A stretch of DNA of 64,000 nt from JAFDBW01 sp963825575 (GTDB lineage Bacteria > Desulfobacterota > Desulfuromonadia > Desulfuromonadales > BM103): positions 62,001 through 126,000 of the forward strand of contig CAWGUB010000027.1 of NCBI GenBank assembly GCA_963825575.1, given 5' to 3'. The stretch's first letter is position 1. Each line of letters begins with the position of its first letter. The notes under the pieces are model-generated. The model was not told the DNA's origin, made no database searches, and was given only the letters and a program-made list of their open reading frames with translations. This document shows, in pieces, positions 1-9,084 of this stretch. A program made the translations under genes and the position numbers.

Positions 1-9
1 TCTTTTATT

Positions 10-1671
10 TCAGAAGTTTCCCAACCGCACAATCAACCCACCGATATATCGTGGATCGATATCATCGAAGCCGATCGAGCAGAATTCCTCCTCCCAGATA
101 TCCATGCAATACCCGGCAAATTCGCCGCCACCCGGCACCAGTGAATCGAGCCAGTTGACGGTCTCTTCGCGCAGGAGCGGGTGCAGCACACCCGATTGCG
201 AAACCATCCCGTGCAGACCAGCCAGCTCTTCTTCGGCAAGCGGCAAAGGGAGAAAATCCCGGCCGAGGATCTTGTTTGCGAGCGAGGTCAGGAAGAACTC
301 CACCAGGGTAATGTCTTCGATGTCGCCGGGCTGACAGCCATCCAGGTCCAGCGTTGCCGGGTCAGGTAAAACAAACTGCAGCCCTTCTTCAAAAATACGC
401 TGTTGCACTTCGATCCTCGCCAGCCACTGGTCAACCGACCTGACTTCGTACAGGTCGGCAAACATGCGCGTGCCGCCCCGGGTCGGATCACCCACACCTT
501 CGAAATAGAGCGGCGGGTTCTGAGCGAGCGCCTCGAGGCAGGCCCGTGCGTTCGGGTCAAGATAGGGGGCGACCGAGGTTCTGCTCAATGCAGCGGCCCG
601 GCGCTGCAGCTTCAGGGTCAGACTGTAACCGAGGCGGAACAGGTCTTCACAGTAACATTCGTCCAGACTCTTCCTGGCGACTGCCGCATCCTGACCGGCC
701 AGCCATTCCAGAGCGAGGTTGAGACAGCTATCGACCTTGCTGATCACGCCTTTGACCTGGTCAAGATCACCCAGCTCGACACGATCTGCCATCATCACTT
801 TGTTGACCACGCTGGCCAGTTCCCAGGCCAGTTCCTCGTCCAGCCCTTCGGCGAGGACCTCTGCCAGCATCCCTTTCGGGCGCACCAGGGTTAAGGTAAA
901 GCCGGGCGCACTCACAGCAAAGGAGCCGGGAACGAGTTTGAACGGGCGCTTTTCCCTGTACTGATCTGGATCCAGCCAGGTGTAGACCTTCCGTGCCGAG
1001 AACGTTTCAGGAATCCCCATGTCGAGCAGGCGCCCGGTACGTTGCTGGTAGACACACTCCTGGAGCATGATCATCGATTCGGCCCGTACCGCCTCGAGCA
1101 GGTAGACAAAGAACTCCGCCTCGGTGGTTTGCAGGATTTCGATGAGCCTGCCATATAGCTTGGCACCATTCTCCGAGCGGTAGTTGATCTCATAACCACC
1201 TTCACGCTTTACGGCCTCGGCGCGGGCATCATCATTGTCGAGGGCATCAGGCCCGGAAATGATTTCCAGTTCGGTCTTGAGGATCAGGGTCAAGAGATCG
1301 AAGTTCATGGCTCGCAGAACGTTGAAGACCGTCTCTTCGTCACTCTCCATCAGGGTTGCCAGCCAGCGATGGGCCTTGGCCGCAGTGAATTCATCCCCAT
1401 CCCAACAGTCAAGGTCAATGAACCCTGTCCATTGTTCAGGACTAGCAAGGCTCAGCAGCTCCGGCAGATGTTCCGGACCACGTTCCATGGCCAGCAGATA
1501 CACTTCCTGCGCTGACAGCTGCGCGATCAGCTCGGCACCGTTGGCCGCATCGATCAACAGTCTGGACTTCTGCCGGGCGTCCTGGCAGCGCAGAAGATCG
1601 ATCTGCTCTGCGAACGGCAACCGGGAGAACTCTTTCTGGGTAATGCTTGGAACGGACGGTTTGATCGACAT
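10..1671 (-). CDS. DUF6178 family protein
   Basis: A 553-residue soluble protein with no signal peptide or membrane segment. It is acidic and mostly helical in character, with repeated leucine-rich stretches. It resembles the DUF6178 family that I know from Geobacter-type genomes, where no function is established. The start is the ATG at 1671, preceded by a GGAG about 7-10 bases upstream. The stop lies only 10 bases from the window edge, so what follows it downstream is not visible. The next gene upstream is a separate acetyltransferase on the same strand, about 86 bases away. No catalytic motif was recognised; the family call is from overall resemblance only. Confidence 0.75.
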   Translation of the reverse strand: MSIKPSVPSITQKEFSRLPFAEQIDLLRCQDARQKSRLLIDAANGAELIAQLSAQEVYLLAMERGPEHLPELLSLASPEQWTGFIDLDCWDGDEFTAAKAHRWLATLMESDEETVFNVLRAMNFDLLTLILKTELEIISGPDALDNDDARAEAVKREGGYEINYRSENGAKLYGRLIEILQTTEAEFFVYLLEAVRAESMIMLQECVYQQRTGRLLDMGIPETFSARKVYTWLDPDQYREKRPFKLVPGSFAVSAPGFTLTLVRPKGMLAEVLAEGLDEELAWELASVVNKVMMADRVELGDLDQVKGVISKVDSCLNLALEWLAGQDAAVARKSLDECYCEDLFRLGYSLTLKLQRRAAALSRTSVAPYLDPNARACLEALAQNPPLYFEGVGDPTRGGTRMFADLYEVRSVDQWLARIEVQQRIFEEGLQFVLPDPATLDLDGCQPGDIEDITLVEFFLTSLANKILGRDFLPLPLAEEELAGLHGMVSQSGVLHPLLREETVNWLDSLVPGGGEFAGYCMDIWEEEFCSIGFDDIDPRYIGGLIVRLGNF

Positions 1672-1757
1672 GACAGAACTCCACTGACGGTAATAGGGAG
1701 CACAACTTAATCGATGTATGGGCGTGGGTCAAGGGGACACATGGATATTGTCGATCA

Positions 1758-2579
1758 TCAACCGACACTGCCCAGACTGGCCAGCGACACCATCGTCTTG
1801 ACCTGAATCCGGGTCGTGTCGCCCTGCACCATCAGGGCGTTGCTCCCGACACAAGCGAAACCGGTAGCAACCAGAAGTTGGCGGACCGGTGAAGATTTGA
1901 GGGCATCGACTACGAGGCTGACGTTTGGGTCGGCTTCTGCAAGGATCTTCTGCAGCAGCAGCCGGTTGGAGCGCATACAGCCTGTCGACGTGTACCAGGG
2001 CCCGACAATTTGCAGCCCTGGTCCCCGCTGAAGCAACGCAACGGCATCGCCGCAGGCGTAAGCCTCGCCTGTCGCGCCAAGGGCCTCCAGCAGGGCGGTG
2101 CGATCTTCACCCCATGCGGCCCGATCAAGTTCCTGAAGCTTTTGCTCGCCATCTTTCACCAGCCGGTCAGCGAGACCGGACGGTGCTCTATTGCAGGACT
2201 CCCATCGCTCGACCTCGTCGATAGCGACGAAGCCGGATTTCTCATAGATCGGCCGACCCGATTCCGATGCCGTCAGCCAGACCGATGCCAGTCCCTGCGC
2301 CTGCAACGCCGAGAGCGCGGCCTTGAACAAACGAGAGCCATAGCCACGGCCCCGCAGTCGTTCCGGCACGAGCAGGTTGCCGATCCAGCCGCTATGCTGA
2401 TGGGCCACGGAGGTCACCAATCCGCTGAACGTATTTGCCTCTTGCAGAACCTTGGCACAATCGCACCATCCTCCCGCAAAAAGTTGACGTTCGACCTCTG
2501 GAACCCGCCAGCCCTCAGCGTCAGCCAGTTCGAAGAAATGGGTCCAATCCGATTTCTGTGCAATGCGAATCTTGTTCAT
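1758..2579 (-). CDS. GNAT family N-acetyltransferase
   Basis: The N-terminal half is a GNAT domain that would transfer an acetyl group from acetyl-CoA to an unknown amine. The acetyl-CoA pyrophosphate loop is RLRGRGYGSRL at residues 74-84, followed by the usual helix and a YEKSGF motif near residue 110. The second half (about 150-273) looks like the degenerate GNAT-like C-terminal domain seen in two-domain members. I chose the ATG at 2579 because homology begins at MNKIRIAQ; an in-frame TTG at 2612 would add 11 residues that read through a hairpin. The substrate cannot be told from the sequence. Confidence 0.8.
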   Translation of the reverse strand: MNKIRIAQKSDWTHFFELADAEGWRVPEVERQLFAGGWCDCAKVLQEANTFSGLVTSVAHQHSGWIGNLLVPERLRGRGYGSRLFKAALSALQAQGLASVWLTASESGRPIYEKSGFVAIDEVERWESCNRAPSGLADRLVKDGEQKLQELDRAAWGEDRTALLEALGATGEAYACGDAVALLQRGPGLQIVGPWYTSTGCMRSNRLLLQKILAEADPNVSLVVDALKSSPVRQLLVATGFACVGSNALMVQGDTTRIQVKTMVSLASLGSVG

Positions 2580-2594
2580 AGCCAGTAGACGGAA

Positions 2595-2627
2595 GAAGCC
2601 CACAGGGTACAATACCCCGTGGGCTTC
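2595..2627. terminator. strong hairpin just upstream of the acetyltransferase start
   Basis: GAAGCCCAC pairs with GTGGGCTTC and GGGTA with TACCC around a CAA loop, giving a 14-bp stem with one mismatch. It sits 16 bases before the ATG at 2579 on the minus strand and has no U-run on either side. It could be a 5' leader hairpin controlling the acetyltransferase or the relic of a terminator. Confidence 0.45.
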
Positions 2628-2945
2628 CTCACCTGAAGGAGGTACGTGTTAAGCACCTATGTTTTTAAAGTAAAAGCATCAGCCGTGCCAAAAACAATGT
2701 TAATGTATTATCAGCAGGTTATACGACACCTGACAGAATCGTGATGCACAGGAGCCACACAAACTGTGCAAAGTTTGTTCACCTGTACCTGGAAATTGCC
2801 CCGCTAGAGGCAAGACTCTTCGGCCCGGGATTATGATCAGGCCACTTTGCAACCATCGCTGCAGAACCGCACCGGATAAAGATCGAACCACGACCATATA
2901 GCTGTCTGGTATCGTTCATGATCGTTTGGTGGGGAAGGAACTGCC
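2628..2945. other. intergenic region, no gene recognised
   Basis: This is the divergent gap between the acetyltransferase and the kinase-like gene. Short open frames exist here but have neither ribosome-binding sites nor recognisable sequence. The right end carries GGGGAAGG, the ribosome-binding site for the gene at 2946. The promoters for both neighbours are presumably here, but I could not pick out convincing boxes. Confidence 0.4.
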
Positions 2946-3890
2946 ATGCTACCAGTGAACATGCATAAACTGACTTCTGATGAAATTCTCGCCATTGCGG
3001 ACAGGACCAGGTTCTCATTCCTTTCCGGCGCTCGCCAGATGATGATCGACAACGACCTGGAACAGGCGTTGACCGATATCTATATCCCGCTGGCAGCGGG
3101 CCTTGCAGAACAAGTGAATGAATGCAAAGAGCCACAGGTCATCGGCGTCAATGGTGCTCAAGGGTCCGGCAAAACCACCCTTTGCCATCTTCTGCAGATC
3201 ATCCTTGAAGAGGGCTTTAAAAAACGCGTCGCCACGCTCTCGATTGACGACATCTACCTGACCAGGTCTGAACGATTAACATTGGCAGAGGAGATCCATC
3301 CACTGCTGGCAACCCGCGGCGTTCCCGGCACCCATGATGTCGAACTCGGTCTGCAGTTGCTCACCGGCCTCAGAGGCCTTAAGGCAGGTCAGTCCATCGA
3401 CATACCAGTTTTCGACAAAGCGATCGATGACCGTTCGCCAAGAAAAGATTTCCGTCAGGTGACAGGTCCAATCGACCTGGTTCTTTTTGAGGGTTGGTGT
3501 GTCGGTGCCAAACCCCAGGGAGAACAGGCATTGACCGTACCGGTCAACAACCTGGAACGTTTTGAGGACCCCGACCAGAGCTGGCGACGCTACGTCAACG
3601 AACAGCTGGAGAGAAGCTACAAAATTCTCTTTAATGAAATCGACTTCCTGATCATGCTCAAGATTCCGGGGATGTCCAGTGTCATGGAGTGGCGAAGCAA
3701 GCAGGAACGTAAACTGGCCGAGCTCTCCGGCCGAGGTGGGCACAGGGTCATGGATGCCGCCGCACTGCAGCGATTCATCATGCACTACGAACGTTTGACC
3801 CGGGCAATGCTGGCAGAGATGCCGGACCGGGCAGACCTCGTCTTCAAACTAAACCGGTATCAACAGATCGACGATGTGCAGATCAGATAA
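2946..3890 (+). CDS. P-loop kinase of the D-glycerate 3-kinase/Tda10 type
   Basis: A 314-residue cytosolic protein with a Walker A motif, GVNGAQGSGKTT, at residues 67-78. An SIDDIYLTR segment follows, as in the uridine kinase/phosphoribulokinase superfamily, and FEGWCVG stands at the second acidic site. The arrangement matches plant-type D-glycerate 3-kinase and yeast Tda10, which phosphorylate small hydroxyl substrates with ATP. The start at 2946 is supported by GGGGAAGG six bases upstream; an alternative ATG lies at 2961. It is a single gene pointing toward the 3' end of the nqr operon. D-glycerate as the substrate is an inference from the family. Confidence 0.7.
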   Translation: MLPVNMHKLTSDEILAIADRTRFSFLSGARQMMIDNDLEQALTDIYIPLAAGLAEQVNECKEPQVIGVNGAQGSGKTTLCHLLQIILEEGFKKRVATLSIDDIYLTRSERLTLAEEIHPLLATRGVPGTHDVELGLQLLTGLRGLKAGQSIDIPVFDKAIDDRSPRKDFRQVTGPIDLVLFEGWCVGAKPQGEQALTVPVNNLERFEDPDQSWRRYVNEQLERSYKILFNEIDFLIMLKIPGMSSVMEWRSKQERKLAELSGRGGHRVMDAAALQRFIMHYERLTRAMLAEMPDRADLVFKLNRYQQIDDVQIR

Positions 3891-3970
3891 ATTTGCTAAC
3901 TTTAGCCTGGCATGGTGCGGAGAGGGCTTTCTTTAAGGACGTCTTCGCGGCTAACCAAGCCGCGGACGCT

Positions 3971-4135
3971 TCAACACTTTTTAGGGGCCTTATCTGAATG
4001 GCACTGGCAGTCTTGGCCTGCGTCAGGGTCCGGGCTACAGCTGCCACGCGGGCCTTTACGTTTGAGCAGCAAGCCGGCAGCAAGGCCCGAGAAGGCCAGC
4101 AGGAAAAAGATCAGCGCAACCAAATAGACTTTCAT
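3971..4135 (-). CDS. nqrM: NqrM, small membrane maturation factor for Na+-NQR
   Basis: A 54-residue protein: one membrane segment (about residues 3-24), a basic KRKGPR stretch, then cysteines at 33, 43, 45 and 54 in the pattern GSC...CQC...C. In the NqrM/DUF539 family this layout goes with delivery of iron to the NqrD/NqrE centre so that active Na+-NQR can form. A Shine-Dalgarno AAGG lies upstream of the ATG. The gene starts 28 bases after the ferritin-like gene and is the last gene of the nqr operon, which strongly supports the call. It is shorter than the Vibrio protein and lacks its GGL after the first cysteine. It is easily missed because of its size. Confidence 0.85.
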   Translation of the reverse strand: MKVYLVALIFFLLAFSGLAAGLLLKRKGPRGSCSPDPDAGQDCQCHSDKAPKKC

Positions 4136-4163
4136 TTCTACCTTACCTTATGCTTTCCCACCA

Positions 4164-4622
4164 TTATAGATCAGCCAGCCCCTGCGAGTGGCGAATCATC
4201 CTTCTCATCGCCTTTTCTTCCTGGCTGTACAGTTTTTCAAACAGGTTTGCGGTCTGCTTGTCGGTACAGTGCTCAGCGGCATAGCTGAAGTAGTCAACCA
4301 GGATCTGCTTGTAACCAACCGCCGCCTTGATCAGCTGGTCGAGACTGGCCCCGGCACTTTCGTCCAGCAGGTTGTCCGGGACCTCCGGGAAATTTCTCTC
4401 CAACCCTTTCAACCAGTGCTCCAGCACCTTTTGCGGCGCACCATGGCAAAATTCACTGAGCGCCAGCGCCCGGTGCTCTTCATGATCGATCAGGTAGTCG
4501 AGCATCAACCGCACCCGCGGCGACACCTCTCCGTCGGCCAGCTCCTGGTAATGATCGCTGACCGCGCGGTGGTACTGCGGTGCCAGTTTCTGCAGGATGG
4601 TTCGTGTTTGTTCGAAGCGCAC
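4164..4622 (-). CDS. ferritin-like/helical-bundle protein in the nqr operon
   Basis: A 152-residue, all-helical, soluble protein. It carries carboxylate/histidine clusters resembling ferritin-like diiron proteins: EEH at residues 48-50 (in DHEEHRALALSEF) and EEK at 135-137, with further histidines at 24, 116 and 145. The fold and metal site are inferred; I know no characterised homologue. It begins with GTG after a perfect AAGGAGGT site, 14 bases past the nqrF stop, and is followed 28 bases later by nqrM. This position between an iron-sulfur flavoenzyme operon and its iron-delivery factor suggests a role in iron supply or Nqr assembly, but that is inference. Confidence 0.6.
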   Translation of the reverse strand: MRFEQTRTILQKLAPQYHRAVSDHYQELADGEVSPRVRLMLDYLIDHEEHRALALSEFCHGAPQKVLEHWLKGLERNFPEVPDNLLDESAGASLDQLIKAAVGYKQILVDYFSYAAEHCTDKQTANLFEKLYSQEEKAMRRMIRHSQGLADL

Positions 4623-4636
4623 GTCCGACCTCCTTG

Positions 4637-5864
4637 CTAAATGCCGAAATCGTCATAGAGGATATTCTCTTCTTCGACGCCAAGGTTGTAGAGCATCTCA
4701 CCGGCCGCCTTGTTCATCATCGGCGGCCCGCACATGTAGAATTCGCAGTCCTCGGGAGCCGGGTGCGACGAGAGATAGGTCTCGAGCAGATACTGGTGGA
4801 CAAATCCCGTGGCGCCAGTCCAGTTGTCCTCGGGCAGCGGCTCGGAGAGCACCAGGTTCCATTCGAAGTTGTCGTGCTGTTTCGCCAGTTCGTCGAATTC
4901 CTCTACGTAGAAGGCTTCACGCAGGCTGCGCGCGCCGTACCAGAAGGACACCTTGCGATCGGTTTTGATCCGCATGAACTGATCGAAGATGTGCGAGCGC
5001 ATCGGTGCCATGCCGGCGCCGCCGCCGATAAAAATCATCTCTGCGTCGGTTTCCTTGGCATAGAACTCACCGTAGGGACCGGAAATCTCGACCGTGTCGC
5101 CCGGTTTGAGGTTGAAGATAAAGGAGGACATCTGCCCCGGCGGTGCATCGGGCACTGCCGGCGGCGGCGGGCAGACGCGCACGTTGAGCATGATGACCCC
5201 CTTCTCCTCGGGGTAGTTGGCCATCGAGTAGGCGCGCATCACCGGCTCCTTGACTTCGGAGCGGTACTGCCAGAGGTTGATACTTGTCCCAGTCGTCACG
5301 GTAGTCCTCGGCGATCTCCATATCCTTGTAGTCACAGACATGCGGATCCACCTCGATCTGGATGTAGCCGCCGGCCCGGAAGTCGAGGTCGGCACCCTCG
5401 GGAAGCTCCAGCACCAGTTCCTTGATGAAGGTCGAGACACTGCGATTGGAGCGTACCCGGCATTCCCACTTGCTGATCGAGAAGATCTCCGGATCCAGTT
5501 CGAGCTCCATGTCCTGCTTGACGTTGACCTGGCAGGAGAGGCGGTAGCCTTCTTTCGCCTCCCGCTTGGTGATGTGCGCGGTTTCGGTCGGCAGGATGTC
5601 GCCGCCGCCGGACTTGATCTTGACCTTGCACTGGGCGCAGGTCCCGCCGCCACCACAGGCCGAAGGGATGAAGATGAAGTTGTTGCCGAGCACACCGAGC
5701 AGTTTGTCGCCCGGGTCGACGGTGAGGCTCTTCTCCTCGTCTCTGTTGATGCCGAGTCGGACCTGCCCGGCCGGGATCAGCCACGACCTGGTGATCAGGA
5801 TAAATACCACCAGCAGCATGATGATCATGGTGAAGATCAGGAACCCAAGGCCGATTTCAATCAT
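4637..5864 (-). CDS. nqrF: Na+-NQR subunit F, frameshifted as given
   Basis: NqrF oxidises NADH and passes electrons through FAD and a [2Fe-2S] centre into the complex. Residues 3-25 form the membrane anchor. The plant-type ferredoxin cysteines are C70, C76, C79 and C111. After the break come the FAD motif RAYSMANYPEE, the nucleotide motif IGGGAGMAP, CGPPMM and the C-terminal DDFGI. The two halves lie in different frames, joined near 5279-5282, where dropping one base restores the family sequence around KFNLW. The corrected protein would be about 408 residues, normal for the family. It begins 11 bases after the nqrE stop. Confidence 0.9.
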
Positions 5865-5875
5865 CGTCTAACCCG

Positions 5876-6487
5876 TTACAGTTGAATCCCGGAGAATGCC
5901 ATGAAGGCCATGGCCATCAGGCCGGTGATCATGAAGGTGATCCCCAGGCCACGCAGGCCGGGGGGGACGTCGGCGTACTTCATCTTCTCGCGAATGCCGG
6001 CCAGCGCCACCATCGCCAGGGCCCAGCCGATGCCACTGCCAAGACCGAAGACGACGCTTTCGGCAAAGTTGTAGTCGCGCTCGACCATGAACAGCGAGCC
6101 GCCGAGGATCGCGCAGTTGACCGTTATCAGCGGCAGGAAGATACCCAGCGAGTTGTAGAGCGCCGGGACATAGCGATCGAGGACCATCTCCAGCACCTGC
6201 ACCATCGCCGCAATCACGCCGATATAGCAGATCAGGCCGATAAAGGTCAGGTCAGTGCCGGTGATGCCGAGCCAGGAGAGCGCATCCTGCTTGAGAAAGT
6301 ATTGGAAGATCAGGTTGTTGGCCGGCACGGTGATGGTCTGCACCACGATCACCGCGATGCCGAGACCGATGGCGGTGTCGACCTTCTTCGACACGGCGAG
6401 GAAGGTGCACATGCCGAGGAAGAAGGCCAGCGCCATGTTCTCGATGAAGATCGCCTTGATCAGGAGGCTTAAGTAATGTTCGAGCAT
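5876..6487 (-). CDS. nqrE: Na+-NQR subunit E
   Basis: A 203-residue integral membrane protein with about six transmembrane helices, intact and of normal length. Together with NqrD it forms the inverted-repeat membrane pair holding an intramembrane iron-sulfur centre. The conserved cysteines are at residues 27 (in FFLGMC) and 125 (in ITVNC). It conducts electrons between the cytoplasmic and periplasmic flavins as sodium moves out. It follows nqrD after 3 bases and precedes nqrF by 11, so translation is probably coupled. Confidence 0.95.
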   Translation of the reverse strand: MLEHYLSLLIKAIFIENMALAFFLGMCTFLAVSKKVDTAIGLGIAVIVVQTITVPANNLIFQYFLKQDALSWLGITGTDLTFIGLICYIGVIAAMVQVLEMVLDRYVPALYNSLGIFLPLITVNCAILGGSLFMVERDYNFAESVVFGLGSGIGWALAMVALAGIREKMKYADVPPGLRGLGITFMITGLMAMAFMAFSGIQL

Positions 6488-6490
6488 TGC

Positions 6491-7114
6491 CTAATTCTCC
6501 TTTTCTATCTGGTCGGTCTTCCAGGTGCGTAACGCCCAGATCAGCAGACCGATGATGAAAAAAGCGCTCGGCGGCAGCAGCATCAGGCCATTGGGCAGAT
6601 ACCAGCCCCCTTCGGTGGTACTCGGCAAGATGGTGATGCCGAGTAGCTTGCCGGCACCAAACAGCTCCCGGAAGAATGCCACAATAATCAAGACAATACT
6701 GTAACCAAGGCCATTGCCGACTCCATCGAGGAAACTGAGCCCGGGGGGGTTCTTCATGGCGAAGCCCTCGGCACGGCCGAGAACAATGCAGTTGGTAATG
6801 ATCAGGCCGACAAACACTGACAGCTGCTTGCTGATGCCGAAGGCGTAGGCCTTGAGGAACTGGTCAACGATGATGACCAGGGTGGCGATGATGGTGATCT
6901 GCACAATGATCCGGATGCTGCTCGGGATCTGTTTACGGATCAGGCTGACCGAGGCGTTGGAACCACAGATAACGAAGATCACCGCCAGCGACATGACCAC
7001 CACGGTTTCCAACTTGGAGGTGACTGCCAATGCCGAGCAGATACCGAGAATCTGCAGGCCGATCGGATTCTTGTTGAACAGAGGATCGAGTAAGACATCC
7101 TTCGCCTGGCTCAT
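6491..7114 (-). CDS. nqrD: Na+-NQR subunit D
   Basis: A 207-residue membrane protein, the structural partner of NqrE. The conserved cysteines that ligate the shared iron-sulfur centre are at residue 26 (GLQILGIC) and 109 (IITNC). About six hydrophobic helices are visible, and the length is normal. The gene starts two bases after the nqrC stop and ends three bases before nqrE, inside a tight operon. The presence of NqrA, together with NqrC- and NqrF-type sequences, makes this Nqr rather than the related Rnf complex. Confidence 0.95.
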   Translation of the reverse strand: MSQAKDVLLDPLFNKNPIGLQILGICSALAVTSKLETVVVMSLAVIFVICGSNASVSLIRKQIPSSIRIIVQITIIATLVIIVDQFLKAYAFGISKQLSVFVGLIITNCIVLGRAEGFAMKNPPGLSFLDGVGNGLGYSIVLIIVAFFRELFGAGKLLGITILPSTTEGGWYLPNGLMLLPPSAFFIIGLLIWALRTWKTDQIEKEN

Positions 7115-7116
7115 AG

Positions 7117-7887
7117 TTATGCCCCTTCCTTTTTCAGGTTCTCCAGCAACGGCCGATAGCCATTGCTGCCCATCCAGTACTGGAGCAGGTTGCCGACCCC
7201 GCGCACGGTCAGGGTGGCTCCGGAGATACCGTCGACCTGATAGACCGCGTCGGGCGATTGCCGGTCGACAGCGCCCTTTAGCACCTCGATGCGGGTGTTA
7301 CCGGCCTCGTCGTAGATGCGTTTGCCGGGCCAGAGGCCCTTCCAGGCCGGGTTGTCAATCTCTCCGCCCAGGCCCGGTGTCTCACCATGTTCGTAGAAGG
7401 CGAAGCCGATGACTGTAGTCATGTCAGCATCAAGCGAGATAAAGCCATACATCGTCGACCAGAGGCCCTTGCCGTAGACCGGCAGAATCACCTGTCGAAG
7501 CTGGTCGCCTTCCTTGACCAGGTAGACATCCTGGTAGAGCGAGTGCGCCTTGATCCCGGCCATATCCTGTCCTGCCGGAATCCGGTAACTGGTCTCCGGG
7601 TCCCGGGCTGCGGCCCGCGAATCGAAAGTCTCCGGGTCGAATTCGTCACTGAAAGTACCGGTCCGCAAATCGACGATCCGCATTTCGATGTTGCTGAACT
7701 GTTCATCAAGCGATATCCCGGCACGGTAAAGACCGGCCGCAATGAGGATGTTGCGCTTCTTCTCCTCGGCCTTGTTGCGCTCCTGCCGTTCGCTGAGCAG
7801 CACCGCTGCCGCAGAGACAAGAATCGAACAGATCACGCAGAGCAGGAAAGCGACGGTCAGGATTTTTGCGGTACTATCCCTGGACAT
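7117..7887 (-). CDS. nqrC: Na+-NQR subunit C
   Basis: A 256-residue protein with one N-terminal membrane helix (about residues 9-32) and a periplasmic FMN-binding domain. The flavin-attachment motif SGAT is intact, with the acceptor threonine at residue 225 in VDGISGATLT. The FMN is normally attached covalently by ApbE, which is not in this window. Motifs typical of the family are GKGLWSTMYGF and HGETPGLGGEI. The start overlaps the end of nqrB by 14 bases. This reading frame is intact, in contrast to its neighbours nqrB, nqrA and nqrF. Confidence 0.95.
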   Translation of the reverse strand: MSRDSTAKILTVAFLLCVICSILVSAAAVLLSERQERNKAEEKKRNILIAAGLYRAGISLDEQFSNIEMRIVDLRTGTFSDEFDPETFDSRAAARDPETSYRIPAGQDMAGIKAHSLYQDVYLVKEGDQLRQVILPVYGKGLWSTMYGFISLDADMTTVIGFAFYEHGETPGLGGEIDNPAWKGLWPGKRIYDEAGNTRIEVLKGAVDRQSPDAVYQVDGISGATLTVRGVGNLLQYWMGSNGYRPLLENLKKEGA

Positions 7888-9084
7888 GTCGCAACCTCCT
7901 CCTGGTGTGCACCTTCAGCACCAGCTGGTCGATCAAGGGCGCAAAGACGTTGCCGAACAGGATGGCGAGCATCACCCCCTCCGGGAAGGCCGGGTTGACG
8001 ACGCGGATCATGATGCACATCGCACCGATCAGGAAGCCGTAAATCCATTGTCCTTCTTCGGTCATGGCCCCGGACACCGGGTCGGTGGCCATGAAGACCA
8101 GGCCGAACGCCAGCCCGCCGAGCACCAGGTGCCAGTGTGGACCAAGCCCGAACATCGGGTTGGTGCTGCTGCCGATCAAATTGAACATCAAGGAGATGGC
8201 CACCACGCTGCCGAGTCCGGACAACATGATACGCCAGGAGCCGATGCCGGACAGGACCAGGACCGCCGCGCCGAACAGGCAGGCCAGGGTCGAGGTCTCT
8301 CCCATCGATCCGGGGATCAGACCGAAGAAGGCATCGAACCAGCTGGTTACGCTGGCAACGGCCTGCACACCACCTTCGGCGGCATGACTCAGCGGCGTAG
8401 CCCGGCTGATACCGTCCAGTGCAGTCCAGACCTTGTCGCCGCTAATCTGTGCCGGGTAGGCGAAAAACAGGAAGGCCCGTCCGGTGAGCGCCGGGTTGAG
8501 AAAGTTCTTGCCGGTCCCGCCGAAGATCTCCTTGCCGATCACAACCCCGAAACTGATCCCCAGCGCCACCTGCCAGAGCGGCAAGGTCGGCGGGCAGATC
8601 AGCGGGAAGAGCGAACCAGTGACCAGGAAGCCTTCGTTGAGTTCGTGACGGCGGATAATGCAGAAGAGCGCCTCCCACAAGCCGCCGACGATGTTGGTGA
8701 CCAGGTAAATCGGCACGAACCAGGCTGCGCCAAGCAGCAGGTTGTCGACCAGGCTGTTCGGGTTGCCTCCGTAGCCAAGCAGATCAAGTAGAACGCCGCG
8801 CCAGCCCTCGACGCTGCCGCCGTTTACCTGCATGACAGCTGTTGGCCTGGTAACCGGTGTTCCACATGGCCATAAAGAAGCAGGGGATCAAGGCCAGAAC
8901 CACGGTGATCATCACCCGTTTAAGGTCCATGGCGTCCCGTACATGCGGGGCACCGTCCGTGACTTCGCCAGGAGTGTAGGTGAAGGTGTCGATTGCTTCG
9001 TAGAGCGGGTAGAGCTTCTCGAGTTTGCCCGCCTTGAGCAAAGTGTGGATGCAGTTTGTCCAGAAGATTGCGAAGCGGTTTCAT
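7874..9084 (-). CDS. nqrB: Na+-NQR subunit B, frameshifted twice as given
   Basis: The main membrane subunit, which carries covalent FMN and riboflavin and forms the sodium channel. Three reading-frame pieces join into about 402 residues: MKPLRNLLDKLHPHF, then KAGKLEKLYPLYEA to NTGYQAN, then MQVNGGSVEGWRG onward. The frame changes near 9036-9043 and near 8835-8840; each is a single extra base. The flavin motif reads SRAT rather than SGAT (in DGISRATPLS), with the acceptor threonine kept. The ATG at 9084 overlaps the nqrA stop as TAATG. There are no other stop codons, and conservation continues on both sides of each break. Confidence 0.9.

Noticed and set aside
2700..2897. Short minus-strand frames upstream of the kinase-like gene
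   Set aside because: They overlap one another, lack ribosome-binding sites and match nothing recognisable.
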